Below, in pieces: positions 28,364 to 37,911 of a stretch of 64,000 nt of DNA. Source of the stretch: an uncultured Bartonella sp. (GTDB taxonomy: Bacteria > Pseudomonadota > Alphaproteobacteria > Rhizobiales > Rhizobiaceae); assembly GCF_946479275.1 (NCBI RefSeq), contig NZ_CAMLFE010000003.1:124001-188000 (forward strand), written 5' to 3'. The stretch's first letter is position 1, and every line of letters begins with the position of its first letter. The position numbers were made by a program, and so were the translations under genes. A model generated the notes under the pieces. It did not search any database and was not told the origin of the DNA. It saw only the letters and a list, made by a program, of their open reading frames with translations.

Positions 28364-28432
28364 TCTCGCTCAATTCCCGATTATAAAAGTGAGGTTATTA
28401 CGAAGCTTGTCAAAGAAGCTTAAAATTTGCCG

Positions 28433-29041
28433 TTAATTTGCTTCTTTTTTCGCTGCCAGTGCTTTTAGCCCCAAAGCAAGTCTTAACTGGAAGCTCAAAA
28501 AAGCAACCAATTGCGAAAGAGTGATGATTTCATCATTGCTCCAACCGGCTTTTTTCAATGCTTCAAGATCGGTTGCTTCACAATCCCGCGGGTGAAAAAC
28601 CAGAAGATGACTATGGGTCAATGCGGCTGCCAACTTTTCTCCTAAAGAATTCTTTACCTCTGCGTCAGCACTCCAGGTTTTTCCGTCCGTATTCTCGTTT
28701 ACGAGCGGGCCATCGGGATAATCGCCGAATGGCCCTGTGCTTTTTGCACAATCCGCTGCCTCCAGAATGACTTCTGCCCAATCCGGTTGGAATTTTTTCA
28801 ATTCGTTTTCATAAAATTTGATGGCTTTTTCAAAGCCATGTAATCGGGAAACAAACGTTGCAATTGCAAAGCGATCTTTCAAAGAAAAGTCGCTATTCCT
28901 GACGTTTAAAAACAGCGCTTCATAACTCTTTTGCGCCTGGTCTTTGGTAATTGGCCGACGCTTGCGTAGCTCTAACGGCGAGCCAACGAGCTCGTCAATA
29001 ATATCATGCTGGGGCATATGTTGGTTCCTTATAGCGGACAC
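28433..29041 (-). CDS. CMD-domain protein without the CxxC pair, Avi_7170-type
   Basis: A 202-residue protein of the carboxymuconolactone decarboxylase-like fold. It has DIIDELVGSPLELRKRRPITKDQAQ near the start, SDFSLKDRFAIATFVSRLHGF in the middle and THSHLLVFHPRDC where the AhpD active site would lie. The CxxC pair is absent, so it is unlikely to be a peroxidase by itself. It may form a complex with the CxxC-containing partner encoded next. It lies between the monooxygenase gene (18-base gap) and the partner. MSAIRN is used as the start; MPQHDI (8 codons on) is an alternative. Confidence 0.72.
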   Translation of the reverse strand: MSAIRNQHMPQHDIIDELVGSPLELRKRRPITKDQAQKSYEALFLNVRNSDFSLKDRFAIATFVSRLHGFEKAIKFYENELKKFQPDWAEVILEAADCAKSTGPFGDYPDGPLVNENTDGKTWSADAEVKNSLGEKLAAALTHSHLLVFHPRDCEATDLEALKKAGWSNDEIITLSQLVAFLSFQLRLALGLKALAAKKEAN

Positions 29042-29059
29042 TCGGTAGCATATTTCATT

Positions 29060-30070
29060 TCAATGCGTGGCAAGGCTCAGGCCCAATGCAGGAGCGACTT
29101 CTTTTGCCGTCAGTTCCAACGATTTCAATATGTCTTCGTGCGGCGGATCAACAGAGTGAACCTGAAAGACAACATCTGTTGCACGGTTAAGCGAGGTATC
29201 TTTTTTCAGCGAAGCAATAACATCTTCCGGCGTTCCGACATGTTGGTCGAACGCGATAATAAGATCTTCAAGCGAATTACCTTTAACATTCGATATAGCT
29301 TTGCCCAACCGGTCTGCGGCCTTTTTCAATCCTTGTTCCGCCAATTTGAGGGCGTGGTTACGATCACGAGAGACAAATAGGCTTCGAGAAGCCATAATAC
29401 GGGGTTTGACACCTGCGGGCAGTGCTGCAAGATAGGCATCAATAATCGGATTTTGTATTTCATCAAGCGTGGCATCAGGATTATCAGCCGGACGTGGCTG
29501 GGTACGCGATAACATCAGCCCGTCACCTGTCTCGCCTGCAAGCTTACCGCCGAACGGAGAAAACGTTGCCATCCAGAAACGACGTAACAAATGCGGCGCA
29601 CTTGGATAAAGCCGGTTGCTTTTTAACAGGTCATCACCGGCAAAAGCCTGTCGCAATACTTTGAGATGGTGGCCATAGACTTCACCACGTTTATCCGGAT
29701 TGACGCCAAACACCTCAAATGACTCGCGTGTTCCGCCGGTACCAAATCCCAATTCCAGTCGGCCATTGGATAAAAGATCGACAACCGCTGCATCTTCTGC
29801 AACACGCACCGGATTTTCCATAGGTAATGTGATAACACCCGTTCCCAACTTTATTCTTCTGGTTTTTGCTGCGATATTTGAAAGAAAAACCAAAGGTGAA
29901 GGAAGCCCGCCTTCCTGCGGATGAAAATGATGCTGAGCAACCCATGCGGTTTCAAAACCCAATTTTTCCGCTAAAATTATTTGTTCTTCAGCCAACTTGT
30001 AACGTTCACCCGCTGGTACTGCATCAAGCAGGCGCGAAAAGAAGCCGAGCTTTTTCTGGTTATCTGCCAT
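29060..30070 (-). CDS. Putative FMN-dependent luciferase-like monooxygenase, KPN_01858-type
   Basis: About 336 residues with a TIM-barrel luciferase-like fold. Visible blocks are KLGFFSRLLDAVPAGERYKLAEEQI, LGFETAWVAQHHFHPQEGGLP, VFLSNIAAKTRRIKLGTGVITLP and ELGFGTGGTRESFEVFG, all typical of bacterial LLM proteins that use reduced FMN and oxygen. The substrate is unknown. MADNQKK (30070) is taken as the start because the family begins here; the upstream frame uses only a TTG. It is the first gene of a three-gene operon with two CMD-domain proteins, which may protect against or use its peroxide products. Confidence 0.78.
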   Translation of the reverse strand: MADNQKKLGFFSRLLDAVPAGERYKLAEEQIILAEKLGFETAWVAQHHFHPQEGGLPSPLVFLSNIAAKTRRIKLGTGVITLPMENPVRVAEDAAVVDLLSNGRLELGFGTGGTRESFEVFGVNPDKRGEVYGHHLKVLRQAFAGDDLLKSNRLYPSAPHLLRRFWMATFSPFGGKLAGETGDGLMLSRTQPRPADNPDATLDEIQNPIIDAYLAALPAGVKPRIMASRSLFVSRDRNHALKLAEQGLKKAADRLGKAISNVKGNSLEDLIIAFDQHVGTPEDVIASLKKDTSLNRATDVVFQVHSVDPPHEDILKSLELTAKEVAPALGLSLATH

Positions 30071-31054
30071 TATAAAATCCATTATCAAAAATGAAACATT
30101 TTCCAATAAAAAACCTAAACATTTGCCACGCGACCGACAAAGAATGGATTTTCCGATTTAGACCTGGATAAAAATTTAAATGATATAATTATTGAGATTG
30201 TTAGAAAATTTGTCTCAATCTTGTTCAGCGTGCTTTGGTGCCGATCAAACAGCCCTCGCCCCTTTCACTATTTAAATGCTCTAATTTTCTATTTTTATTA
30301 TAATTTAATTTTAAAATAATATAAAAATTTAAAATGAAAAATATATTTAAAAAAATAATTATATATAGTTTTTAGAACTTTAGCTATAAATTTCAAATAT
30401 TCTATAAACATCTATTGAAATTACAATTTTTTTACAATTTTGGATAACAGCATAAAATTTATTTATTTAATAATAAAGTTATGAAATTTAATATAGAAAA
30501 TCTTATTTCCATGACACATGAAAGACATATGCGGCTTACGGGCTTAAAATTTTCCAATCCAAATAAGCACCAGCTCCGTCTCTAATTTCAAAAGTCTTTC
30601 CGCCTCTATAAAACATCAACTGGCGATGGAAAAATCATGCGCGAAACTTTTTCGAATAATTATAAATGCGGATATTATCAAATTTATGCAATTTCGGCAT
30701 CAAACCACTTTGTCGGTTTTTATTTTCTGTAAAGTTTTATCAGGTCGTCTAACGTAATAATGTGTCATCCGAACATATGCGGGAGTTATCTTTTACGAAA
30801 TTCCAGATAAAGTTGATAAATAAAGTTAGGTAAAAACTATTTGATTTTACATATTTATCCACTTGTAATGATATCACTGCTCTGGAACATATGAGCGAAG
30901 TCTGCTTTCAAGGGAGGTCCGATAGCGCAGTATCTTCCCGGGAAAGATTAAAATATCATTCGCTATTTCAAGTATTAAACGTTTCGTTCTCATTATTTTT
31001 ATAACGCCCAACGCTAAAAGCTAAAAATACCGGAATGAGAAGGAGCGTTGCGAG
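30071..31054. other. Long AT-rich intergenic region
   Basis: Almost 1 kb between divergent genes, with no supported gene. The stretch at about 30280-30490 is almost pure A and T. It could hold both promoters and perhaps a silencer-binding region. It forms the left edge of a gene-poor accessory-looking block. Confidence 0.55.
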
Positions 31055-32206
31055 ATGTCATCTATCAGAATATCACTCATCTGTTTATCTTTGTCGGCAT
31101 TGGCCTTGGGGCTTTCATCATATATGACAGCCGGTTTGATACCCCTGATTAGCAACGATTTTGATGTCTCAATTGGCTTGGCTGCGCAGTTGGTAACTGC
31201 TTTTACGCTACCCTATGGTCTTTTGTCACCGGTTCTGGTGGGAATGACAGGAAATCGTGATCTTAAAAACAACGTCTGTATTTATCTTGGGGTGTTTGTT
31301 ATTGCCAATGCAGCATGTGTGATTGTTCCGGAATTTTATTCTTTAATTTTTCTTCGCGCTATAGCGGGAGTTTCCGCCGGCGCGTTTCTCGCTTGCGGAA
31401 TAACATCATCAACCCGATTGAGCACTAACGAGAAAAAAGGCAAATCCATTTCAACAATAATGGCGGGAATGGCAATCGGAACGGTCATAGGCGTACCCGC
31501 TTCGCTCGTTATAGCCGATCATTTCGGTTGGCGTAGCGCTATGATAATTGTGAGCATTTTGGGCGGTATCGCTTTCATTGGTTTATATCTATGTTTACCG
31601 GCCTTGCCGTCAACAATGATAAAATCCGAAAAATCCCGATTTGCTCTTTTATCCGAATGGCCTGTTGTGAGAGTTATATTGATCTCTCTTTTTGCAGCAA
31701 TATCGAGCTTGGGAATGTATACTTTCCTATCTCCATTTGTAAGCGCCGTAGATAAAGAGGCCTACGTCACGGTTTATTTATGGTATTGGGGTTTAGGGGG
31801 CGTTTGTGGAAGCATTCTGATCGGATATTTTGTCGATGACTATGATCTGAAAAAAATCCTGTTCATTATTCTCGGATTGCTTTTGCTGTCATTTCTCGGC
31901 TTGGCTTTACTGTCACATATCTATCTGCCGCTGATCGCATTGCCCCTCATTATATGGGGTGCGGTTGGCTGGGCGCTGCAAGTCCCCCAGAACAACGAGC
32001 TATTAAAAATCAGAGAGGATAAAGGCGATGGTAATCTGGCGGTCGGTTTAAACCAATCATCTGTATATCTCGGAGGGTCGATAGGTTCGATGATTGGCGG
32101 CGTTCTTGTTTCATACGGGGTTTATCCCGCAACACTGCCCGCTTATTTTATGTTGCCTGTTATTATTGCTCTTATACTTTTATGGACGGGTAAAATCAGA
32201 CGTTAG
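31055..32206 (+). CDS. MFS transporter, probable drug/metabolite efflux (DHA1-like)
   Basis: A 383-residue protein with twelve predicted hydrophobic segments. The N-terminal half has GLSSYMTAGLIPLISNDFDVSIG and the loop YLGVF...FLRAIAGVSAGAFLACG. The last includes the R-x8-G pattern of DHA1 efflux pumps, and IGTVIGVPASLVIADHFGWR is close to the motif C region of antiporters. Substrate cannot be told. A good ribosome site (GAAGGAGC) precedes the ATG. It stands alone between two long non-coding stretches, which suggests acquisition or loss of neighbours. Confidence 0.8.
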   Translation: MSSIRISLICLSLSALALGLSSYMTAGLIPLISNDFDVSIGLAAQLVTAFTLPYGLLSPVLVGMTGNRDLKNNVCIYLGVFVIANAACVIVPEFYSLIFLRAIAGVSAGAFLACGITSSTRLSTNEKKGKSISTIMAGMAIGTVIGVPASLVIADHFGWRSAMIIVSILGGIAFIGLYLCLPALPSTMIKSEKSRFALLSEWPVVRVILISLFAAISSLGMYTFLSPFVSAVDKEAYVTVYLWYWGLGGVCGSILIGYFVDDYDLKKILFIILGLLLLSFLGLALLSHIYLPLIALPLIIWGAVGWALQVPQNNELLKIREDKGDGNLAVGLNQSSVYLGGSIGSMIGGVLVSYGVYPATLPAYFMLPVIIALILLWTGKIRR

Positions 32207-33001
32207 ATGCGGCGCCTCCGCTATGCCTCTGTTGCTTTATCTTTTTTGAACGGCCACGCTTTTAATTGATAGTTTATCAGGAAACGCGGCTTCAGGAACT
32301 TTTGAAAATAATCACCTTATCTATGAATATTTCAATGCATGACCTTCAATGCGCACCGTGCCAGCGTTTTCTCTCCAGAAAAACCCGAAGCGGCGAAAAA
32401 CATGTAATTCTTTCACTCGTTTTTTTAAATACGCCAGATCGATTTTTGCAAAAATCGGTGACTGTTCTTTAGAAGTCAAAACGTCTTTGGCTCCGCACAT
32501 ATAATGGGATGGAATTAACGGTGTGTAATGACATTAATGTGCGTTTCCAAACAGTTGCTGGTTGATATTTGAAAAAGCTCAGATGCAATTACGGTAATTA
32601 AGGAAAGAATGTCCATTCTCTCCGCCATCTTTTAGCATGAGCACTGTCAAATCGAAAATTCGGTAGATAAGGTTAAAGACAACAGACTATATACGGTTGA
32701 AACAAATTTTTCACACTCTGAAGCCGAGCAAAAAAAGCGGAACAGGAAAAGTGTCCGTTTACAACAGTAAATGAATTCAAGATCATGAACCCACAGTTGC
32801 CCGCAGCATAAATCAGGATATAAAAATTACCATCATGTTCAAAATATTCAGATAATTTTTCAGTTTTCAACAATACGGCAAACCGGCTGAAACGCTTGCC
32901 TTCCAAAATCAGTCAAATATTCCGATTGGACTACAGGAAATGTGTCCATAATACCTTATGATATTGAAAGCACTTTATGCCATGATAGTTATCACTATCG
33001 T
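32207..33001. other. Intergenic region, no gene seen
   Basis: Nearly 800 bases downstream of the MFS gene and of the second DUF262 gene (convergent). Two short open frames, 68 and 77 codons, have no family features and no ribosome sites and are not called. No clear hairpin terminator was seen. Confidence 0.5.
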
Positions 33002-35779
33002 TTAATTTACACGATTTTTGAAAAATTTGACAATGTAATCAATACGGTCGACTTTGTCATACAACCGAAATTTCGCGTTTTTATTACCATCTGTTGGATC
33101 CAAATCCTTATCCTTCCCCTTCAATACTATAATGCCTTGGACTTTGTCTTTGTCCGACGACACAACATCATCATTATTGAATAAAGGAGCGAGATCATTT
33201 TCGTCTCCAAAGCGCGTTTTTAGCTCGTCTCTACACTGATCTCTATTAGTCGGTGAAGATGATAGCTGCCAACCAGTTTCGACCCCATGGAGATAAACTC
33301 CTTTTTCTATTTCCAGACCTTCATCCTCAAAATCGCGCTCCGAACCTAGGTCTTCAGGTCCAAATGGTAAAAATTTTATTTCTTTATCCAATTCTTTCTT
33401 CAAAATTTCCGAAACACAAAATAGAAACGGGTTCCAATATACTTTTACTTTATGTTTAAAATATAAATTGCTAGTAAATATACGTCCATTCGTTTCTTCT
33501 TTCAACAATTTATACTTAGAGTGTCTTGGTATAAAATTTTTTGAATATTTTACTAAATAATAATTAAAACAGAATATTTTGTATTTTTCGCAACGTTTAA
33601 TCCATTTTCTGTTTTTACATTTAAGTTTAACTCTTAATGTTTTTTCGTTTTTTTCTTTATCAATGTCATCTTGATAAGGAAAATTCGGGTTTGAAATATA
33701 GCGGCATAATTTCGTGACTGCTCGCCGACAATTTATCCGTTGATTGTATAAGCTTCTATTAAAAATTGAATTCCAGGTAGATTGCTTATGACGGATGTCC
33801 TGTAAAGCTCCATAGGTAAAATATGATCCCGTTGACAAAGCATAATCATCCTCACACAACAACGAATTCTTTAGTAGCAAAGAGTCCGCCGAGAGCAAAG
33901 AATCCGCCGGTGGAAAAGAATCTTTTGGTAGCCTGTTCTCGGGAGGATATGCAAAATAACTGAAGAGTTTATCTCCCGCCTCAATAATATCGCCTTTAAA
34001 GCAAATAAACTTTTCCGGCTCCGCTTGGTCCTGCTGTTCGCACAGAGAAAATACGCCTAAATTACCACGAAAAAATTCATGATTTTCAAGCCGGTTCAGT
34101 GCGTTCAGAAATTTTTCATCGCCTTTATGTTGTCGGCGCAGTTTCTGTTTTACCGCTTCTTCATTTATTTGATAAACATTGAAATTGGTGTCCTTGATCC
34201 ATTCGTTTTTGTTGTCGACTTTGTCCTGTGAACCATTATCCGACAGATCGGGTGAAACACTATTCTCTTTTTCACTTGAACGATCAGTTAAAATAAGCTT
34301 CACCGTTTCACGTAACTGAGACGGATATTTTTCATATCGAAGATCGGAAGCTGAATTCTCAAGAAGATTGCGAATGGGACGCAGCGACTCGACCATCGCT
34401 TTTATATCATCGTCATTAATCGCCAACTTGGCACCCTTATTATGAGAAATTTTTCTCCATATTAATAATAGAAACGCAAATAAAAGAAGTTGGTAATAAA
34501 TTGTTTCTTCCTTTTCATTGTTTATTAAATTACTGAATATATTTACATCTTTATTTTCTTCTATGTTATAGAGTGCGATTTTTGACGACGATTCACCATG
34601 TTCGTCTCTAACATTCATCTTCTTTTTATAAAAAATTTTTTTGAATATCTTGTCTATTTCATCGTTACCGATGTCGTTTATTCCGTCGAGTAAACGTTTT
34701 AATCCGTCAATATTATTACCATCTATGTTTGATAAAAAAGATTTTGTTTCTACGACATGCTTAAATATCGCAAACAATTTCATAGTTCGGAAATCGTCTG
34801 GCGGATTTATTGCTTCATTATCTTCGGAAGGGACTTCCTGTTCAGCTAAGAGATATAAAATGATGCCGATATAACGCAAAAAACGCGCAAATGCATCGTC
34901 GCATAAAATTGCTTCATCAATTTTACCGCGGTTACTTTCTGAATGAGTTGGGCCGGCGTCACCGCGTGGACGAACATTATCCCAAAAAATTTGTATCCAT
35001 GTCGTATCAAAACATCGTTCGATCTCGTCCAATGGCGTGTTGGTTTCCAGTTCACCTCTCAAGGATTTTTCTCTCAGCAGTTCCACAAATTTCGCTTTGA
35101 AATTTTCCAGTTCGGTCAACTGTTTGCCGCGCGCGTTCATTTTTATGTATATTTCATCGCTTGACAAAGACAGATCCTGCAATGGCTTATAAAAAAATGT
35201 GATAAGCGGTGGCTCGTCAGTTAATATTTTCCAAAGATCCGGAATATCGCTAAATCTCTTATGGATCGCATCCAGCATGACCAGCATACCGGATATTGAT
35301 TGATCCAATTCCCATCTGGAAACATACCAGCGAGCATTTTTAATAATTGACGAAATATCGTTGCCGTCGGAAAGCTGTTCCGATGAAAAAACGGCTTCGT
35401 TATTCAGCTTTTTAATAAACACCCTTGTGCTTTCACGAATTTCATAACCAAAGCGGTTAAAAAATTCCTTTTCCTCGGCTAATTTTTCCGCTTTTACTGC
35501 CGCATACCAGTGCAACAAATACAATGTAGTCAGCCGTTGTTGCCCATCAAATGGCTTGAAAAATCCTTCATCTTCCTCCCCATAGATAAAATCGAGATGT
35601 AGCGGCTTTTTCTCTTTACACGCCTTATAAAGTGCATCCAAAAATTCGTGGCGAATAGACTTCACTTTTTCGGTAAGACGTCCTTGCGCATAATCACGTT
35701 GTATCATCGGGATAACAACTTCAGTTTCTTGCAAAAGTTGATAAAAGCTTTGAACCTTCCCACTCCCCATTATTTTCAT
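33002..35779 (-). CDS. DUF262 protein with a long unrecognised C-terminal half (second gene of the pair)
   Basis: A 925-residue protein. The N-terminal 240 residues are a DUF262 (ParB/sulfiredoxin-like, GmrS-type) domain: VIPMIQRDYAQGR (22-34), FDGQQRLTTLYLLHW (77-91) and YIKMNARGKQLTELENF (211-227). In this family the DGQQR motif is needed for nucleotide-dependent DNA recognition. I found no EHI...N nuclease motif like that of its partner. The remainder is charged, lysine-rich and of unknown fold, with a short DSLL repeat near residue 630. It starts inside the stop of the upstream DUF262 gene (4-base overlap), so both are made together. Low GC and position suggest transfer. A defence role is inferred. 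Confidence 0.85.
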   Translation of the reverse strand: MKIMGSGKVQSFYQLLQETEVVIPMIQRDYAQGRLTEKVKSIRHEFLDALYKACKEKKPLHLDFIYGEEDEGFFKPFDGQQRLTTLYLLHWYAAVKAEKLAEEKEFFNRFGYEIRESTRVFIKKLNNEAVFSSEQLSDGNDISSIIKNARWYVSRWELDQSISGMLVMLDAIHKRFSDIPDLWKILTDEPPLITFFYKPLQDLSLSSDEIYIKMNARGKQLTELENFKAKFVELLREKSLRGELETNTPLDEIERCFDTTWIQIFWDNVRPRGDAGPTHSESNRGKIDEAILCDDAFARFLRYIGIILYLLAEQEVPSEDNEAINPPDDFRTMKLFAIFKHVVETKSFLSNIDGNNIDGLKRLLDGINDIGNDEIDKIFKKIFYKKKMNVRDEHGESSSKIALYNIEENKDVNIFSNLINNEKEETIYYQLLLFAFLLLIWRKISHNKGAKLAINDDDIKAMVESLRPIRNLLENSASDLRYEKYPSQLRETVKLILTDRSSEKENSVSPDLSDNGSQDKVDNKNEWIKDTNFNVYQINEEAVKQKLRRQHKGDEKFLNALNRLENHEFFRGNLGVFSLCEQQDQAEPEKFICFKGDIIEAGDKLFSYFAYPPENRLPKDSFPPADSLLSADSLLLKNSLLCEDDYALSTGSYFTYGALQDIRHKQSTWNSIFNRSLYNQRINCRRAVTKLCRYISNPNFPYQDDIDKEKNEKTLRVKLKCKNRKWIKRCEKYKIFCFNYYLVKYSKNFIPRHSKYKLLKEETNGRIFTSNLYFKHKVKVYWNPFLFCVSEILKKELDKEIKFLPFGPEDLGSERDFEDEGLEIEKGVYLHGVETGWQLSSSPTNRDQCRDELKTRFGDENDLAPLFNNDDVVSSDKDKVQGIIVLKGKDKDLDPTDGNKNAKFRLYDKVDRIDYIVKFFKNRVN
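33876..33929 (-). repeat. Degenerate 18-bp repeats within the second DUF262 gene
   Basis: Three adjacent 18-base units with the shared core GCAAAGA(A/G)TCCGCC; the third unit has diverged. They encode a repeated (A)DSLL pattern in the protein, in a linker-like region between the N-terminal DUF262 part and the C-terminal half. Confidence 0.75.
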
Positions 35780-37911
35780 CCCAATAAGTACGTTAGTTTT
35801 TCTTTGATGTCACCGAGGTATGCTTTACGATCTTTTGCTGTCCAATATAGATGATCTTGTTCTTCCATGCTAAACAAGCGCAAGAATACAGCTTGTGTAG
35901 CGGGTGGAATGAAATTGCCTTGTTTCATTTCTTCAATAATTTTGTTCTGTTTGACACGGAAAATCGAATTGTTCAGAACACTGTTTGCCGAACCGTCAAG
36001 AAGCGCGAGGTTCGACAGCTCGTGTAAGTCCTTGATGCCATAGACATCATTGATTTTTTCCACTATCTTATTCGACAACATCAAAAACTCATTTCTCAGG
36101 TCTGACGATTTTGACTGCTCGGAACGTTCGAGCTTATCGATCAATTCATTCACGCGCCCGATCAGTTCTTTTTTCTTGTTTTCCTCAATCTGAACACGAC
36201 TGTCCAACACTCCCCGATGGCTTTTTAACCAAATCAACCATTGTTCTTTTGTGTTGAGTCCCTCAACATTTTGCGCGTTGATGTGCTCTATTGTCCATTT
36301 CTTTTGATGATGGGCCGAGAAGTCATATCGCGGCTTTTTGCCGGTTGTTTTCATACTTCTCACATATTCTACATTGTATAAAAACAGGAGCCTTTCGCAT
36401 CCCGGTTCATTGGTATCGTAAGTATATTCCAGAGCTGTATCCAAATCCCGATAAAAACTTGCGATATAACCTTTAACTTCTTCCTTTAACTCGTCTTTTT
36501 TCAGATCTTTAAATTTCGAAAACAGGCCAGGATTCATTCGTTTTTCAGCAAATAAATAACCAATCCAATGATAAAGGTCATTATCGTCATACCAGGTTTG
36601 TAACTTCCATAGATCAAGCTGGATTGATTCCCATATCTGCTTTACATTATTAGTAGAAAAATTATTCTTTTTAGCTTCTTTCAATTCGTCTTCGAGTTTT
36701 ATAAAAGGAGGAAGATTTCTATCTCGATCGTTATTTTCGGTATTATCTTCATCTTTATTTTTGGTATTATCTTCATCTTTATTTTTTTGGGAAAAATGAA
36801 AATCCAGAAGAAAATCTATGCGCGTTTGATAACGTTCGTCTTCAAAGCTTTTGTTTCGTTGATCTTTAACATTCGACGAACAGTCATTTTCCGAAAAACC
36901 GAGAAAGCCCCAGAATTCCGGTTTTCGCAACTCATATTCGAGGTTATCCCACCCAATGCTAATCAAGCCACGTTCCGTTTCGATATCCGGCAAGTTTTGA
37001 TTATCGTCTTTGTTATCCTTCGATTTGTAATAAGCAGGATTGAGGAGTGCTGCGCGGCTTAGCTCGGCATTTGTCAAGGGAATTTTTCCGCTATTCAAAC
37101 GTGTAAATGCCGCTATTTCACCGCTGGAGTCGCTATTATCAATCGCGTACCAAAGTACTTTTACCTGATTAGCAAATATCCTATAAAATTCTATCCAATT
37201 GATGCCTTTGTTATCCATCTTATGAATATATTGTTTTATTTTATCGTAAGCCTTATATAGAAAATATAAATCGATACTCTTGCATTCTTTTTCGGTCGGT
37301 TCCATACTTTTTGCTACACGTTTTAAAAATTCATCACTTTCTTCGCGTGTATTAATGGTTAGTGTATAATTAATAACTTTATTCTTTTTAATATCGAGCC
37401 GTGGTTTGTCGATTTTTATCGGGCTATCATTGGAAAAATTGTAATCAACAGCTTTGTCAAAATAAATGTCGTCACGGTCTAAGGGTTTCTTAATCGACTT
37501 ACGGTAATCAATATTTTTTGGAACATATTTGTTTGACGTATTTAACAGATTTAACAGAACCGCGTTTAATAAAAGCACTGTTGTTAAACGTTGTTGCCCG
37601 TCAACAATGTTTATTTCGGGTTCGTTTTCTTTTTCATCATTATCTGTTCCCTCGTTATAGTTCTCCATAACTACAACAGGTTGAAGAAAATAGATTTTAT
37701 TTTCTTTTCCGTTCTTGAATTGTTCATAAAACTCGAAAATATCATTTAAAAAGTCATTAATCTGCCGGTCATTCCATCGATAGCCACGTTGATAACCCGG
37801 AATAATAAAATTTCCCTCCAATTCAATGAGGGCGCGTAATTCGCCGCTGTTTCCAGATGGTCGGTTGGAATATTTGCTGCGGGCAATTCCAGTATTTTGC
37901 TCTGTACTCAT
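35776..37911 (-). CDS. DUF262-DUF1524-like protein (first gene of the pair), putative modification-dependent nuclease
   Basis: A 711-residue protein from the start MSTEQNTG; the frame stays open for 31 further codons upstream. DUF262 motifs are IPGYQRGYRW (37-46), NIVDGQQRLTT (101-111) and FTRLNSGKIPLTNAELSRA. The C-terminal part has a His-Asn nuclease pattern of the DUF1524 type: WTIEHINAQN (His543) and NLALLDGSANSVLNNSIFRVK. This is the domain pair of GmrSD and SspE-like enzymes, which attack DNA carrying particular modifications. A lysine/aspartate-rich linker with a 24-bp repeat lies in between. The next gene is a second DUF262 protein overlapping by four bases. No adjacent methyltransferase or Dnd/Ssp gene is present in the window. 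Confidence 0.87.
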   Translation of the reverse strand: MSTEQNTGIARSKYSNRPSGNSGELRALIELEGNFIIPGYQRGYRWNDRQINDFLNDIFEFYEQFKNGKENKIYFLQPVVVMENYNEGTDNDEKENEPEINIVDGQQRLTTVLLLNAVLLNLLNTSNKYVPKNIDYRKSIKKPLDRDDIYFDKAVDYNFSNDSPIKIDKPRLDIKKNKVINYTLTINTREESDEFLKRVAKSMEPTEKECKSIDLYFLYKAYDKIKQYIHKMDNKGINWIEFYRIFANQVKVLWYAIDNSDSSGEIAAFTRLNSGKIPLTNAELSRAALLNPAYYKSKDNKDDNQNLPDIETERGLISIGWDNLEYELRKPEFWGFLGFSENDCSSNVKDQRNKSFEDERYQTRIDFLLDFHFSQKNKDEDNTKNKDEDNTENNDRDRNLPPFIKLEDELKEAKKNNFSTNNVKQIWESIQLDLWKLQTWYDDNDLYHWIGYLFAEKRMNPGLFSKFKDLKKDELKEEVKGYIASFYRDLDTALEYTYDTNEPGCERLLFLYNVEYVRSMKTTGKKPRYDFSAHHQKKWTIEHINAQNVEGLNTKEQWLIWLKSHRGVLDSRVQIEENKKKELIGRVNELIDKLERSEQSKSSDLRNEFLMLSNKIVEKINDVYGIKDLHELSNLALLDGSANSVLNNSIFRVKQNKIIEEMKQGNFIPPATQAVFLRLFSMEEQDHLYWTAKDRKAYLGDIKEKLTYLLG
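36735..36782 (-). repeat. Two 24-bp tandem repeats in a linker of the first DUF262 gene
   Basis: Two nearly identical 24-base copies around GGTATTATCTTCATCTTTA encode a doubled NKDEDNT unit. The unit is a multiple of three, so copy-number change would lengthen or shorten the charged linker without breaking the frame. Confidence 0.8.

Noticed and set aside
32619-32628. Ten bases identical to the tRNA-Ser 3' end (TCTCCGCCAT), considered as an attachment site
   Set aside because: The copy is in inverted orientation relative to the tRNA and only ten bases long, so it does not fit an att direct repeat.
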